DNA of 64,000 bases, taken from NCBI GenBank assembly GCA_039621445.1, contig CP154956.1, positions 29,084,667-29,148,666 on the forward strand. Reading direction: 5' to 3'. The stretch's first letter is position 1, and each line of letters opens with the position of its first letter. This document shows positions 33,201 to 47,000 of the stretch, piece after piece. The position numbers were made by a program, and so were the translations under genes. The stretch is from Euglena gracilis. Its lineage: Eukaryota > Euglenida > Euglenophyceae > Euglenales. The notes under the pieces were generated by a model. It did not search any database, was not told the DNA's origin, and worked only from the letters and a program-made list of their open reading frames with translations.

Positions 33201-36200
33201 GCAGTTAACCAGTCCAACCCTGTCGCTGGCATAATGCCATTTTTCTCTGGCGTAACAACATTTTTCATTTGCACATTGAAATTTGTCACTGGCACAATGA
33301 AATTTTTCACTGGCATAATTTTCCTTGTCTCTCCACGCTTTGGCCTTTTTTCCTTGTCATGGTGTCCTTGTCCTTGTCAATGGTGTAGACCACACCATTG
33401 TTTAAGGTGCGTACGACCCCACCACCGCCCAGGGGGGAGGTGACTGGCTGGTTTTTTTTTTGGAGTCACTGACTGGTTTTTCGGCTCCAGACCCCCCGGG
33501 TCTAAAGGATGGTGATAATCACACTTTTCATTACCTACTCAGGGGCAGGAGGGTTAAACACCCTGTTTTCCTGGTGGGAAGTTTTGCTTTCACTTTATGA
33601 TACGAAAACTGTGTCCAGAACGCCGGTTCGGGCCGCGGAACCGGCGTTTTGGAGACAGTTGTTGAAACTGTGGATTAGGGGCTCTGACGTCACCCCCGAA
33701 CCGGCGTTCAAGGAATCACAGACAATTTCGCCCTAAATACCCATTTTTTGAACATTTTTGAGCATTTTTTACCTCCTTTGGGCGCATGGCCATGTCGATC
33801 AGCCGATTGAAGTTTTCACATATCTGATGCCATGTTGCCCGTCAATTGAAAGCTCTTCTCAAGGGCTTTTGACAGATGGCCACAGCAGGCTTGTGCTTAG
33901 TCGGGTGCCTACCCCACGGGGGGGGGGGGGGGGTGGGTGCTAGGGGCAGGCACCCCATAGCACCCGATCCGACCCCCCCCCCCGGGGGGGAGCAGGGTTT
34001 TGGGGGGTGCCTGCCTCTAGCAGGCACCCCCCTCCGACGGTCCCCTTCGGCGCCGGGGGCCCGGAAAAGGCCATTTTCAATGAAAATTTTCTGGGTCCGG
34101 CCCGGACCCCTATCCCCCCCCGGGGGGTGTACCTGCTAGGGGCAGGCACCCTAAAGCACCCCCCGGTTGGTAAGCACAAGCCTGGGCCACAGGATTCAGC
34201 CATTATGCACACAGTGCTTATTTTCAGCGATCGTGTTTCCAAAATTTGACAACTTAATTTGTGAAATCTCACACCTCAGGTGCCATGCAGCATATCAGTC
34301 AAAAGCTCTCCCTAAGACCCTAAGACCTTTCACTCGGCACCCCAAGAACTCAGCCACACTGAAAATCGCCGATTGCATGTTCCGACTGTTCACCTGCCAT
34401 GTTGCACCCATACATCTCTCTAAGGTTTTGCGAACCCCCCCCCCCCCGGGGGGCGGCTGCAGCCAGCCCCGATTTGGGCCCAACCCAGCCGCAGCAGCCC
34501 CCTCCCCCCCGGGGGGGGGGGGGTGCTTCTAGCCCTAGCTAGCCAGCCCCTTTTTGGGGTCCAGCCCAAATTTTTTTCGGCGCAAAGCGCCGAAGTTTTT
34601 TGAAAAACTGTGTTCAAAAGTGGCCAAAAATGGGGTTTGGGGGGGTTTGGGGCATTTTTTGGGGGTTTCAGATGCATCATTTTTTCAAAACTGTGTTCTG
34701 AAGGTCATTTTTGGACATTTTTCCGATTTCAGTCCAGCTCGCCCCGGTTTGGGTCCAGCCGGGGTCCAGCCCCCCCCGGGGGGGGGGCGGGCTAGCCAGC
34801 CCAAATTTCTAGCCAGCCCAAATTTCTAGCCCAAGCCCAGCAACCCCCCCCGGGGTCCTTAAAGAGATGTATGGTTGCCCCTTGATCGATAGCTCTTTGC
34901 AAGGGCTTTCTGCAGATGGCCTTAGATTTCAGCCGTGATGCATGGTATTCTATGTCAGAAATTCCCCAAATTTGGCCAAATGTCATTGCACAAAATACCC
35001 CAATTTCTGGCCAATTACCCCCCCCCCAAAACTGCTCAGATATGATTGCCACATGTCTACAAACCATTTTGGACATTTTTTGGCACTTTTTATTTTGGGT
35101 CCCCAAGTCGTCGGTTTCCCACCCGAACCGGCGTTCTGGACGCCGGTTCGGGCGTGAAGCCAGAGCCACAATACACGGTTTCAAGAGATAAGAGCTCAAC
35201 AAAGCCCACCTCCTAATTTTTCACCTGCGCAAAATTGGTTGTTTTTTTGCGCATAGTTGGATTTCTCATGACTTTTTTTCTTCAAAATCTTCGGAACGGA
35301 AGGTTCTCCGACTTTCCTCTCAGGTGGGGACCAGCCAACCAGTCCAGCCAGCAGCTTCCAGCCAGGCTGCGGACCTGACCCCTCGGTGCCAGAGTGGTGA
35401 GGGTGGCAAAGCTTTTGCAGCCCAGCAGCGCTGGACTGGACTGGACTCCAAGCACAGCGCATCACACCTTCCCACCTTGAGCGTCGCATTGCATCTCTCC
35501 AGCACCAAATTTGGATGGATCCAAGTCTTGTTCACCATTGTTGAGGGACAGTTCCCTTTTGGGTTTGATCTCGATTGCAAGTCAGTTCAATTTTCTTGGT
35601 TGAACAACCTGAAAAATTTTCTAAGCTTTTTCCAGCAGAATCCTCAGAACCGGGCAATTTCTTCGTGCCACAAAAAAAATCACAAAAAATCGAGAAAAGT
35701 CACGAAAAATCACGAATCGCGGCATGGGGTCTTCAGCACGAAATTGAGGGAATCCCTGCTGGAGTTAGAAATGGGTTTTGGTGCAAATTGCCAAAGGTTT
35801 TTTTTGGTGAATGCTTTTAAATCCAAATTTGAGGGGGTCCCTGCCTGGGGGTGGGTGGGGGACCCTCCTGGGTTTCCAAAAAGAAGCCTGCTGAAGGTCA
35901 TGGATTTGAATTGCAAGTCTCACCCGGTCAACACAAAATTTTCCTTCTGGCGCTTTACCGAGCATTTTTTTTGCATTTTTGACAAGTTTTTTTTTGCTCA
36001 AGAGTGCAAGAACCGCGGAGGCCCAAGTAATCAGTTTTCCACGGCACGTTGGGACATATAGAAAGCACCTCGGTATGAATTTTTTTCAGCTGCAAGTGTA
36101 ACCCCCCCAAATAATATTTTCCCCAGGAATATTATTTGGTTGGCCGACTCAGGGGGGGGGAAATTATTTTGGAATTTTTTTTGTTATTTTTGGGCGTAAA

Positions 36201-38952
36201 AATTTTTTAATCGCGAAATTGTATCTCTGTTGGATGTTGGACGGAATTCTTGTTTCAAAAAGGTACAACGTTTTAATCTGAAGATGGTATAATTCATGTA
36301 AAATTTGCACAAAGGTGTGGTTTCAGCCCCCAGGAAAACTCAGTTTTTTTCTGTGGCGGTCCGTGAACAATTGGCGGGGAATGTTATTTGGGCGGCCAAA
36401 GTCAGGTCCCAGGGAGGGGATATTATTTGGGGATGGGGGTATGAAAACAGTAAATATTCCTTACAGTGTCTTCAAATTTCTTTTTCCATACGACTGCATT
36501 TTCCCATTGTGTGTTCATGGCGATTGTAGTTCATTTGGTAGGGCATTTACATATACAGTTGAAATCTGGGTCAAAACCATGCAATCATTTGGCCACTCTC
36601 CCCTCCCCCCCCCCGGTCAGCAAGAAAGCCATAAAAAGTGACCCGGCGCCCAAGGTTCTGGAAATTTTTTTCTTTTTTTGTGGTCAAATTTCCCTTGGAT
36701 TCAAGAGTTATTATCCCCCGAGGGCAGTGACTTCTGGTTTTCAGAAAAAAATAGTGGCTGGTTTTTGGAAGCCCCCCCCCAAAGTCGGTAAAAAATTGAA
36801 CGTTTGGAACTCCTCCAGCATATATTTCTCACCATTTTTGTCCTCATCTGGTGAGGCAAATTTTTGTCCTCACGCCGGAGGAAAATCAAAATGTCAGTGA
36901 CCATAACACAAACAATAAATTTCAAAAAATTACCCAAGTAATCATGAAAAGAAAAGAATAAAATTGGACAACCCCCACCAGAAAAACCATTGTCGGGTCA
37001 AAATCATCTGCCTGCTGGGATCAGACCTGGAGGATAAACTGAGGTGCACCAGCTCCACCAGCTGAGCCAACAGTCAGGGTGGGGTGGGGGCAAAAATGCA
37101 AATTGGGCCAGCATTTTTTTTTGCAGCACCTCGAAATATTTTGGAAATGGCAGGGAAAGTTGTGATATTATTCTCGACCCCAAGGAAAAAATCTCCAAAG
37201 AACGCCAAAGATGATGATGACACGGGTGAGAAGATACTCTAAAAAGGGCAGGCACAAGACAAACAGGCATTCTTTTGGGTAATCCCGGGGGCAAAGGCAG
37301 CCTGCAGCCTGGAGACCTGCAGCCCCCCTCCCCCTACCCCCACCCCCTGTTTCCCAATGACAAAATCCTTTGTTTCTGCAAGGCAAGGCTGCCACAGGTA
37401 AATGCTGTTGCCCACGTTTACCCTGCGTGTCACCTGGCATTTACTCATGTCTGACACCCCAGGACACGTATTCAGAGGTATGGGCCGTGAAAAATTTTCC
37501 ATCCAAAATTGGCAAAATGGTGTCATTTTTGGGGCAAAGATTTTAATTTTGGCAAAAAGCACACGAGGCAAACAGGCATCTTTTTAAGTCAGCAGACCCC
37601 CCCGGGGGGTGTGTGGGTCCCGCGCCGGAGGCGCTGGGTATACCTTTTTGGCGCAAAGTGCCAAATTTTTTTGAAAATTGCCTTTAACGGACCCGATTTT
37701 GGGGGGGGGGGGGGCCGTGCCCCCCTGGGTGGGTGGGGGGACCCCCCCCTCCCCGGGGGTCTTAAAAAGAAGCCCGGAGGCAAAATTTTTGCCTTTTTGG
37801 GGATTTTTGGTTTTCATCATCACTGGTAGTAATGATGAAGGATGAAGGGTGTGCCTCTGCATATTTCCTCGTAGGCAACCAATTTTGTTCACAGCCACGT
37901 CTGGCACAAAGCTGGAAAAAAATGAAAAAATGTCTGAGTTCACCCCACCGCAGAGATGACGAAAGCAAAAAATGCCAAAAGAACAAAAAAATGCGTGCTC
38001 CTCCCTGCTGATTCTAAAACCAAAACTTTTGCTAATCATTTCAGCATTTTTGTTTTCATCTTCATCATCAGCAACAATGGGGGGGGGCAAAAAATGCTTC
38101 TTGTTGGTATTTTCGATCGTATCATCCCCGCGGAGGCACCAGGTGACCAGCCTCTGCGATCCAGACAGGCATTTTTTTTAAGGCGAAGTTTCTTTTTTTC
38201 ATTTTTTAAGGCGTTTTTTTAAGGTTTTTTTCAGATTTTTTAAGGTTTTTTGAGGATTTTAAATTTTTTTAAGTTTTTTAAGGCATTTTTTTTCTCAGCT
38301 AAAATGTCAGACTCCGAAGATGGCCCGATGGCTTCAGACTCCCGATCAGGGCAGTCCATGACTTAGGCGGCGTAAATTGCCCAAAATTTCTGCCCCTTTG
38401 AAAACGGAGGAGGAAGCACAAAACCGCTTCCAAAAAAGGGCTGTTTTTTTTTGAAGTTTTTGGAAGAGGTCCCGATTTCGACCAATTCTGATGGACGTTT
38501 GGCTTGCAGTAACGAAAACCTCTTATGGCCAATACAGACCCAAAACGACCTGTTTTTTTTAAAAATTATAGGAACGAACACGTTTCCCCCTGCAAAAGGG
38601 GGAAAAAGAGAAACACAAAAATAGGAAGCGGTAAATATCGCATTCCGCTACAGACAGACAGACATATATACATATGTATATATATACATACACACACATA
38701 CATACATACATACATACATACAGACAGACATACCTACATACATACATACAGACAAACACACAGACATAGATACATACATACATACAGACATACATACATA
38801 CATACATACATACATACATACATACATACATACAGACATACATACATACATACATACATACATACATACATACATACATACATACATACAGACATACATC
38901 ATACATACATACATACATACATACATACATACATACACATACATACATACAT

Positions 38953-38989
<37 letters not shown>

Positions 38990-39145
38990 TACATACATAC
39001 ATACATACATACATACACACACATACATACATACAGACAGACAGACATACACACAGACATACATACAGACATACATACATACACACATACAAACATACAC
39101 ACACACACACACACATACACACACACACACATATATATATATATG

Positions 39146-39229
<84 letters not shown>

Positions 39230-41011
39230 CATATGTATATACGGCAGCTCCCCACTATAAGCCCCCCCCAGGGGGGGCCATATGGTGGGGAGTAGGGGGG
39301 GGGGTGTTTGTTGCGTTAATGACGGAATAGGGTTAGGTGCGCGACTTAGGCTTACGGGCAGGCCTAAATTGTACACCTCACACCCGTCTATAAGTTAGGC
39401 TTAACCCTAAGCCTAACTCGCGCACCTACCCCTATTCCATCATTAACGCAAAAAAAATGTTTTGACCCCCACTCCCCACTATATGCCCCCCCCCTGGGGG
39501 CCATATAGTGGGGAGCTGCCATATATATATATATATATATATACATGTGTGTGTGTGTGTGTATGTATTGACTGAAACCTTGGCAAACAATCCGGTTTTC
39601 ATATTGTTTGTTCACAACCGCTTCTGCATTGACTGGCTTTATGCGGGGTTTCAGACATGCCATTATTTCATTTGTTTGGTGCAAGGAAAATTTTTCTCAG
39701 GAAGAATTTTCAAGGTTTCTTTAAGGTTTTTTAAGGCGCGCTAAAAGAATAGTGCCTGGATCCAGGTCACCAGCCTCCCGGGAGCCTTCGCGGAGGCTCA
39801 GGTAACCAAAAGTCAGGCAACCAAATTTTCTGAGGGCCATTTGGGGGTCCCCCCTCTTGGACCGACCCCCCTACCCCGCGACTTTATATCAAACCCTTCC
39901 CCAGGGTTGATAAATAATGATTTCCCAGGTTCCCTCTGCACTGAGGTGTTTCCAAAGGAACAAAAAGCCTTCACTTTTGGGCGATGAATCCTCCCTGCTC
40001 CCACAAGTACAAAAAAGGAATTCAATTATTTGATTTCTCAGGAAGACTTGCAGAAAAACAAAAAAAAGAAGCCCAAGGCCAAGCCCCAAGAAGCACCAGA
40101 AAAAGTCAAGAAACCTTCAGCAGAAGAAATCCAAGCAGCAAAAGATGCAGAAGCAAAGTTGAAAATGTCAGAGGTATGTTGTGTGTTCCCTCATAACCAT
40201 TCTGCAAAGTGTTTCAGCTAAAAAGTGGTCAATATTTTGTCCAAGTGCATCTGTAAAATGCAGTTGGCAGTGTCTGAACAAAAGTGTCAGGTTCACCACC
40301 ACCAGCACCATCATTTAGGGGAGGAAGAAGTTGGAAGATGTATATTTTTTGCATTACATGTCGTCATTATGCTTTTTTAAGCAGGACTGCAAGCCTGGTT
40401 TTCTATTTCTCTTTGTTTCGTCAGGCAGCAAGCGCAGCTTTGAATGCTTTCCTGTACAAGCAGAAGTTTGCACGGATCCAAGATTTGCTGGACGAGGCGT
40501 CCGCCGGGCGTTTCCCTGACGAAACCCGCACAGATTGGGACTTGGCCCCGTTGGTTGGTTCGCCCTTCAGTTTTTACCTGCCTCTGGCCGCTGTTTCATG
40601 TAAGGTGTATCACATCGGGGGCCAATGCATTCATTTTGTCTGTCCCTCCCAGGGCAAGGGACGCCAACCCTCATTGTTGTACAGGGCATCTAATCGTTCG
40701 AAGGTTGATCGGCCACAATAATTTTGTCAGGAGCCCAAACAATTGATCTACCACCAGTTTTATTGCTCGTTTGGTGTACGCCCCACACTGCTGCCAAGAT
40801 ATTGTGGTTGCTGGTTGGATTCGGACCATGCCATTGCATACCCTATGTATTTGGGTACATGCAAAAGGTCAAAGGCCATTTTGAAGGTGCCCACGTACGA
40901 TGGTTTGGCATTGTGTGTGTGCGCGCACGGGTGTGTATGCGTGCTTTCGCGCGCATGCGGTTTGTGTTCATGTACATGCATAATCTGCGTGCACGTGTGT
41001 TGTGTGTGTGT

Positions 41012-41067
<56 letters not shown>

Positions 41068-44000
41068 GTGCATGATGTGCTGCGCGCACGTTTGCCTTTG
41101 CCTGGCAATAAGCCCCTTTGGAGCCTTTTCCATCCACGCCAGGATGTTCTTGTCAGTGGTCCAACTTTTGCATCCATAATTTTTGCATCACGTGTTCTTG
41201 TCTGTTGTTCGTTTGGGGGGGGGGGGGCAATGTATGGCCATTATTGGCGCTGGCATGTGGCTAACCACCCGCGATCAGAGGGCAATGATTTTTGTCGAGC
41301 TGAACGACGGGTCAGGGCCTGGCTCTCTTCAGGTTTGTGCAGCTTAGCCAGACATTTTTTCTGTTGTCACCAGGGCGTCCAGGATGTGTGGGAAGTTGTC
41401 AACATTGAGGTAGGTAGTCGGGGGGAGGGGGGGGTGCCCCGGGGTGGTGGAGGGTGGCTAGATATTGGGAAGGAAACCGGACCCCTCTCCAGGTTGTATT
41501 GTAGTCGGGTGCCGACCAAGCACCTCTGATGATGCTGGGCGATGCTGGGCGATGCAGGGCGATGCTGGGCGATGCTGGGCGATGCTGGCATTTTTTTTTT
41601 TTATTTTGGAGAATTGAACTATTTTTGGGATAATTTTCCCACAAAGCTCCAGTTTTACACCATTTTGGCCATAATGGGTCAATTTTTGCAAATTTGGGGG
41701 CTATTAATCACTGATTTGGCAAATATTGGGCTAATTGGGGCCTTTTTGAGCAGGTTTTATGGCATTTTTGGCTATTTTGCGCCTTTTTGGTGATTTTGGG
41801 TCATTTTTCACAATCTTTTTGTGGACATTGTTGGCGTTTTTGGGCAATTTTGGTTATTTTGGTTGCTTTTTGGGGGCTTTTTGTGGTCAATTTTGGGCTT
41901 TTTGTGGCCATTTTTCGGGCTTTTGTGGTTATTTTGGCTTGGTCAGGAGCCAACGGATGAATACTAGACAGATAATGGACAAGATGCAGATGCTGGACAA
42001 GATGCTGATGCTGGACAAGATGCAGATACTGGACAAGATGCTGATGCTGGACAAGATGAACTGGATGCAGACACTGGACAACATGCAGATGGTGGACAAG
42101 ATGCAGTTGCTGGACAAGAAGCAGATGCTGGACAAGATGCAGATGCTGGACAAGATGCAGATGCTAGACAAGATGCAGATGCTGGACAAGATGCAGATGG
42201 ACAAGATGGGGTGCCACCCTCCACCCTCCAGCACAACAACAGTTTTGGACTTTGTTTGTCTGACCGGCAAGAGGCTTGCAACTTGCACTCGATGTTGCCA
42301 TCTCACAGGCCTGCACCACATCCTCCGGCAAAAGCAGCAAAAAGTGGTCAAAAAGTGGTCAAAAAGCAGGCAAAAGTGGGGTAAAAGTGGTCAGAAAGCA
42401 GCAAAAGTGGGCAAAAGTGGGCAAAAGTGGGCAAAAGTGGTCAAAAAGCAGCAAAAGTGGGCAAAAAAAAGTGAAAGTGATCAAAAAGCAGCAACAATGA
42501 CCAAAAGTGAGTCAAAAAGCAGTCAAAAGTGGTCAATGTGGGCAAAAAGCAGTCAAAAGTGGTCAAAGTGGTCAAAAAGCAACCAAAGCTGGCTAAAAGT
42601 AACCAAAAATTTTTTTCTATTTTATTTTTTCAAAAAAAAATTTTAAGTTTGGACCCCCGGGGGGGGGGGGAGGGGGGGTAGGGCGGGTGGGTCCGACGGA
42701 CGCCCGACCCCCCACGGTGGATCCCCCTCGGAGGGGGCTGGGATATACTTTTCGGCGCCGCAGGCGCCGAAAAAATGCTATTTTTAGCACTTTTCGCGAT
42801 TTTTCGGCCATTTTTTGTGGGTCCCCCGGGACCCCCTCCCCCCCCCCCCGGGGGGCCCCCCCCAGGGGGGGGGGGGGGGGGCCCCCCCCCCCCCCCCGGT
42901 CTTAAAAAAAACCCCTGGCAAGAGCGGCAAAAGCAGCAGGCATTATAGGTACACCTTCAAGGGCTCCAAAAGCGATGCTGGGCGATGCTGGGCCCAAGGG
43001 CATGGCTGACCAGAGGTGCTTGGTGCCGACCCCACCCCGGGGGGGGTGCCTGTCTGGGCAGGCACTCCAAGGCACTCCTGATCCGACCCGCCCCCCCCCC
43101 CCCCCAGGGGTACCGGGGGGGAAAAAATTGGATGCCGAAAAAATTGATTGGGAAAAAATTGGCGTACAGAAATCCTGCCAAATTTTTCCGGGCCTTTTTT
43201 GAAAATCCTGCCTCAAAATTTTGAAAATCACCCTTTTTCCAGTCATCTTGCATACAAAACCTGCCAATTTTTTCCGGGCTGTTTTCAGGTTTGGCACCAA
43301 TTTTTTCGGCTTCCAATTTTGTCGGGTCTAATTTTATCTAGCTTCAATTTCCCCCCCCCCCCCGGTAGAGCAACCGACCATTTTTGGCTCCCTGGCACCT
43401 TCGCCGCCAGGGTCTGTGCTGGGGCACTGTTGGCCGTGTGCCCCATAAAGGAATGTGCCGAATGTGCCAAAGGAATGTGCGATCCGACCCCCCGGGGGGG
43501 TAGTGCTTGCCTGGGCAGGCACTCATAACCCCCCAAATAAGACCCCGGGTCCATTTCATGGGTCGGTTGCTGGAGAGCCCGAGGGGGGGTCTTATTCATG
43601 GGGGGGGGTCCATTTTGTGGATTTTTGCTGGAAAAATTTTCGACCCCCCAAAATGTCCCAAAATGCCCCCAAAATACCATTTTTCGCTCCAGACAAATAG
43701 GGAAAATATGCTGAATGGTGTGCAAATTGTCCCAAATTGGCAGATTTACCCCCCCCCAACTGGCCCATTTTTCAACAATCCGGCGCTTCGTGCCGGCTGG
43801 GGGGGGTCCATTTCATGGATTTTTGCTCGGACCGGCCAGGGGGGGTCTTATTTTTTGGGGGGGGGGTCCATTTTATGGGGGGTCTTATTTTTGGGGGGGT
43901 TTAGGCACTCCGGACCCCCCCTGCCCCCCCCGGGATCAGTAAAAAAAAAGACCAGCCTGCCCCCCCTCCTTGGTAGGTTCTAAAAGTGGCAAAATATTTT

Positions 44001-47000
44001 TGTAGTGCTGCGCGCCGGAAAGCACAAAAAATAGTTTTCCCCTCAGTTTTCTGTTTTCCTCATATTCAGTTTTTTTTTTACACATTTTTGGATGTTTTGG
44101 TGTTTTCTACATGTTAAAATTCAAAAAATGAAGTATATACACCCACACACACATTATAATGTGAACACACATGGTATTTTTGGTTTTTCCTGCCGGTGCA
44201 CGATGTATTTTGATTTTTATGTTATATGGCGTATTTTTTTTTGGGTTCATATTATGTATGTTTTAGATTTCAATGAATTCTATTCTATGCGACTGCAGAT
44301 TGTGCTGGAGCCCCAGTATTGCCAGGACCTCGAGACGTTCCGCCAGCAAGGGGCAGGCTACGGCGCTTGTGTGGAGGTGGCGGGTAAGGTGGTCAAGAGC
44401 CCCGCCAAGGGTCAGCTCATCGAGATGAAGGGCTCAGGTGTGCGAAAGCAAGCATTCGGTGGAGCGGAGGTTTGCACACTGTTTTCTGAATCTCGCCCAC
44501 TGCATGTATCTTTCTTAACATACACACACACACACACAGATCATCTTAAAGCCAGCAACGGAGGCACACACGTTCAAGAAACTAGAATTCGGAACACGAC
44601 CCGTCTAACACCTGAACGGCATCGTCCTTTTCACTGCTGATCATTCATGACCACCCAGCATCGCTATCTCCCCGTCAGCTGTCTTCCCTCTCCAGCTGTC
44701 AAGCTGCTGGGTCCGGTGGCTGAGGGCTTCCCCTTGGCGAAGACTGCCTTGCCTATGGAAGTGCTCCGCTCCTACCCCCAGCCAGCAGTGGCCCAAGAGC
44801 GTGCACACAATGGCCCTCGGCAGTGGCTGGTCACCTTCAGTGGAAGAAAGCAAAGGTTCATTCTGGAAGGCCCCAGGGCTGGTGCTGCCCCCACCTCCGC
44901 GTTCGCACCAACGTCATGAGCTGCGTCATGCGGGTCCGCAACGCGTGCTCGTTCGCCATCCACAAGTTCTTCCAGGAGCGGGGGTTCCAGTACGTCCACA
45001 CACCGATCCTGACATCCAACGATTGCGAGGTATGTACCATGCAGGGATATGTGGAAAGCCTTTTGGTATTGGGGGAGGTGGTGGGGGGGGGTCCCAACCA
45101 CTCCCCTGGGGGTCAAGCAAGGTTGGGGGGTATCGAAGCTTTCCATACATGTTGGGGCGAGGGTCCAGACCACCCCCAGGGCAGAATGGGAATTGGCCGA
45201 ACAGCCAGGGTGGTGGGTGGGGGGGTCGACCAGCCCCCCCACCCCCTGCATGGTGGGTGGGTGGGGGACCCCCCACCTCTTCCCGTATTTCCGGGAACGC
45301 CAATTTTTGGACCCCAAAAAATTTTTCCTGCGCCTTCGGCGCCGGGTGTATTTTTGATACACACACATACTCATACAGGAGGTCCCCCCACAACCCCATT
45401 TTTTTCACACTTTCCAAAATTTCAACGTTTTCGCAAAATTTTGTTTTTGACCCTGGGATGTGCTTTGGCATTGCACAATTTCCCATCATTTACACCTAAC
45501 ACCTGATATTTTCGCACTTCACACCGTATATTTTTGCACTTCCGGTCAATTTTTTTTTGCATTTTATCGCAAAATTTTTTGCACATGCCAACAATTTGTT
45601 TGCATTTTATCTCAAAAAATTGCCCCCGTTCCGAAAAGTTTTGCACTTGGATCGGTAGTTTTGAACCTTTGCCCTTTGAAACTTCAATTGGCGTGGATGT
45701 TTTTCCATTGTGCAGTACAACGCTTTTTTGATTGTGCAAAAACAAAATGACAGAGGGTATATATTTTTTTTGAGGAAGTGCAAATATTTTTGGCGGTGCA
45801 GTGCAATTTTTTTTGTGACTTTTGGGCAAAATTTTTTTTGAGGGCACTGGGCAAAAATTTTTGCCAGCTGTGGGCAAACATTTCAGACGCCAGGTGTAAC
45901 ACAATCCAAGCACGGGGGGGGGGTCGCGGGGGGTTTGTGGGAGGAACGTGGTAGTTTTGTCAGTTTGCATGGTTCAAAGCTGTCTTTTATTTTTGATCAT
46001 TTCATGTTATATGTAAAAATCAATTGTTCGGACGGCATTTTTTTTTTCGGCAGTCTCCCGAAGAGCAAATCAGTGGGGAATGTTCAACCAAATGTTGATT
46101 GCTGGTTGATGAACAACCTCCGCCTCTTTTTTCCCAGTGCACAATTCTCTTTTGTATGACAAAAAGCCTCCCTCAATCGCTTCCCCAAATGCACCGTGCG
46201 TTGCACTGCACTGCTCGCCTCTTCTTGGGGCCAGGGCGCCGGGGAGTGCTTCACGGTGACGACGTTGGCGGGACAGCCGGCGATGGGGCAGAACCCGCCC
46301 CAGTGGGCGGCCGACTTCTTCGGCAACAAGGCCATGCTGACCGTGTCGGGGCAGTTGAACGTGGAACCCAGTGGCCCGCTGAGGACGCCCCTTTCGCGTC
46401 TCATTGCACGTGTGTCCTCCATATTTCGGATATTATATCCATATTTATATATGTCCATATTTCTATGCATATGTATATTATTATATATATATGATATCCA
46501 TAATTCGGGCATTTCAGGTATTTTTTTTCTGGTGTTCTGCATGTGCAGCAGCAACCTTTGCGTGGGCGCGACAGCAGAGCGGACCAATGGCAGTGACATA
46601 TGCCGCCGGGCTGACGAACGTGTACACATTCGGCCCCACCTTCCGGGCCGAGAACTCCAACACCACCCGCCATCTTGCCGAGTTCTGGATGATTGAGCCG
46701 GAAGTCTGGTTCATCGACCGTCCCGCTTTGATGGAGTATGCCCACCACCACCACAATGGCTGCGTGATGGCTGCGTGACTATTTAGCTCCAGAGTTGCAA
46801 CTAAGCCCCCAGGTGTTACTACGGGGGTCGGGCACTCTAGCCAGGAGACCAACATTGTGTCTCAAAATCAATGAATTTTGGTCAAAAATCCAAAGAATTT
46901 TCTTGCACCTTTGGCGTCGAGTGGCCATTTTCAGCCATTCCTGGCCAACTCCATCCCCGGGTCTGGAGCCAAAAGACAACCAAGTCACTCCAGAAATAAA

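Noticed and set aside
35324-36061. 245-codon plus-strand frame in AsnRS intron 4
   Set aside because: Mixed low-complexity sequence with no motif; the minus strand is similarly open in parts. An embedded gene cannot be excluded.
38525-39376. Long open frames of 189-256 codons on both strands
   Set aside because: They are translations of the (ACAT)n and (TA)n microsatellite; no stop codons arise in such repeats.
41374-41409. 36-nt segment with good AG and GT borders reading [12 protein letters not shown]
   Set aside because: Exon 7 joins exon 8 directly in phase to give the conserved SLQIVLEP; including this segment would interrupt the OB-fold.
41759-42646. 295-codon frame with (MQMLDK)n
   Set aside because: Caused by an 18-bp minisatellite inside an AsnRS intron; the start and end are low-complexity T-rich and A-rich DNA.
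46378-46593. Reading straight through between AsnRS exons 11 and 12
   Set aside because: The frame contains AT-rich TATATA DNA, and a phase-1 GT-AG intron (46371-46593) restores the conserved sequence.
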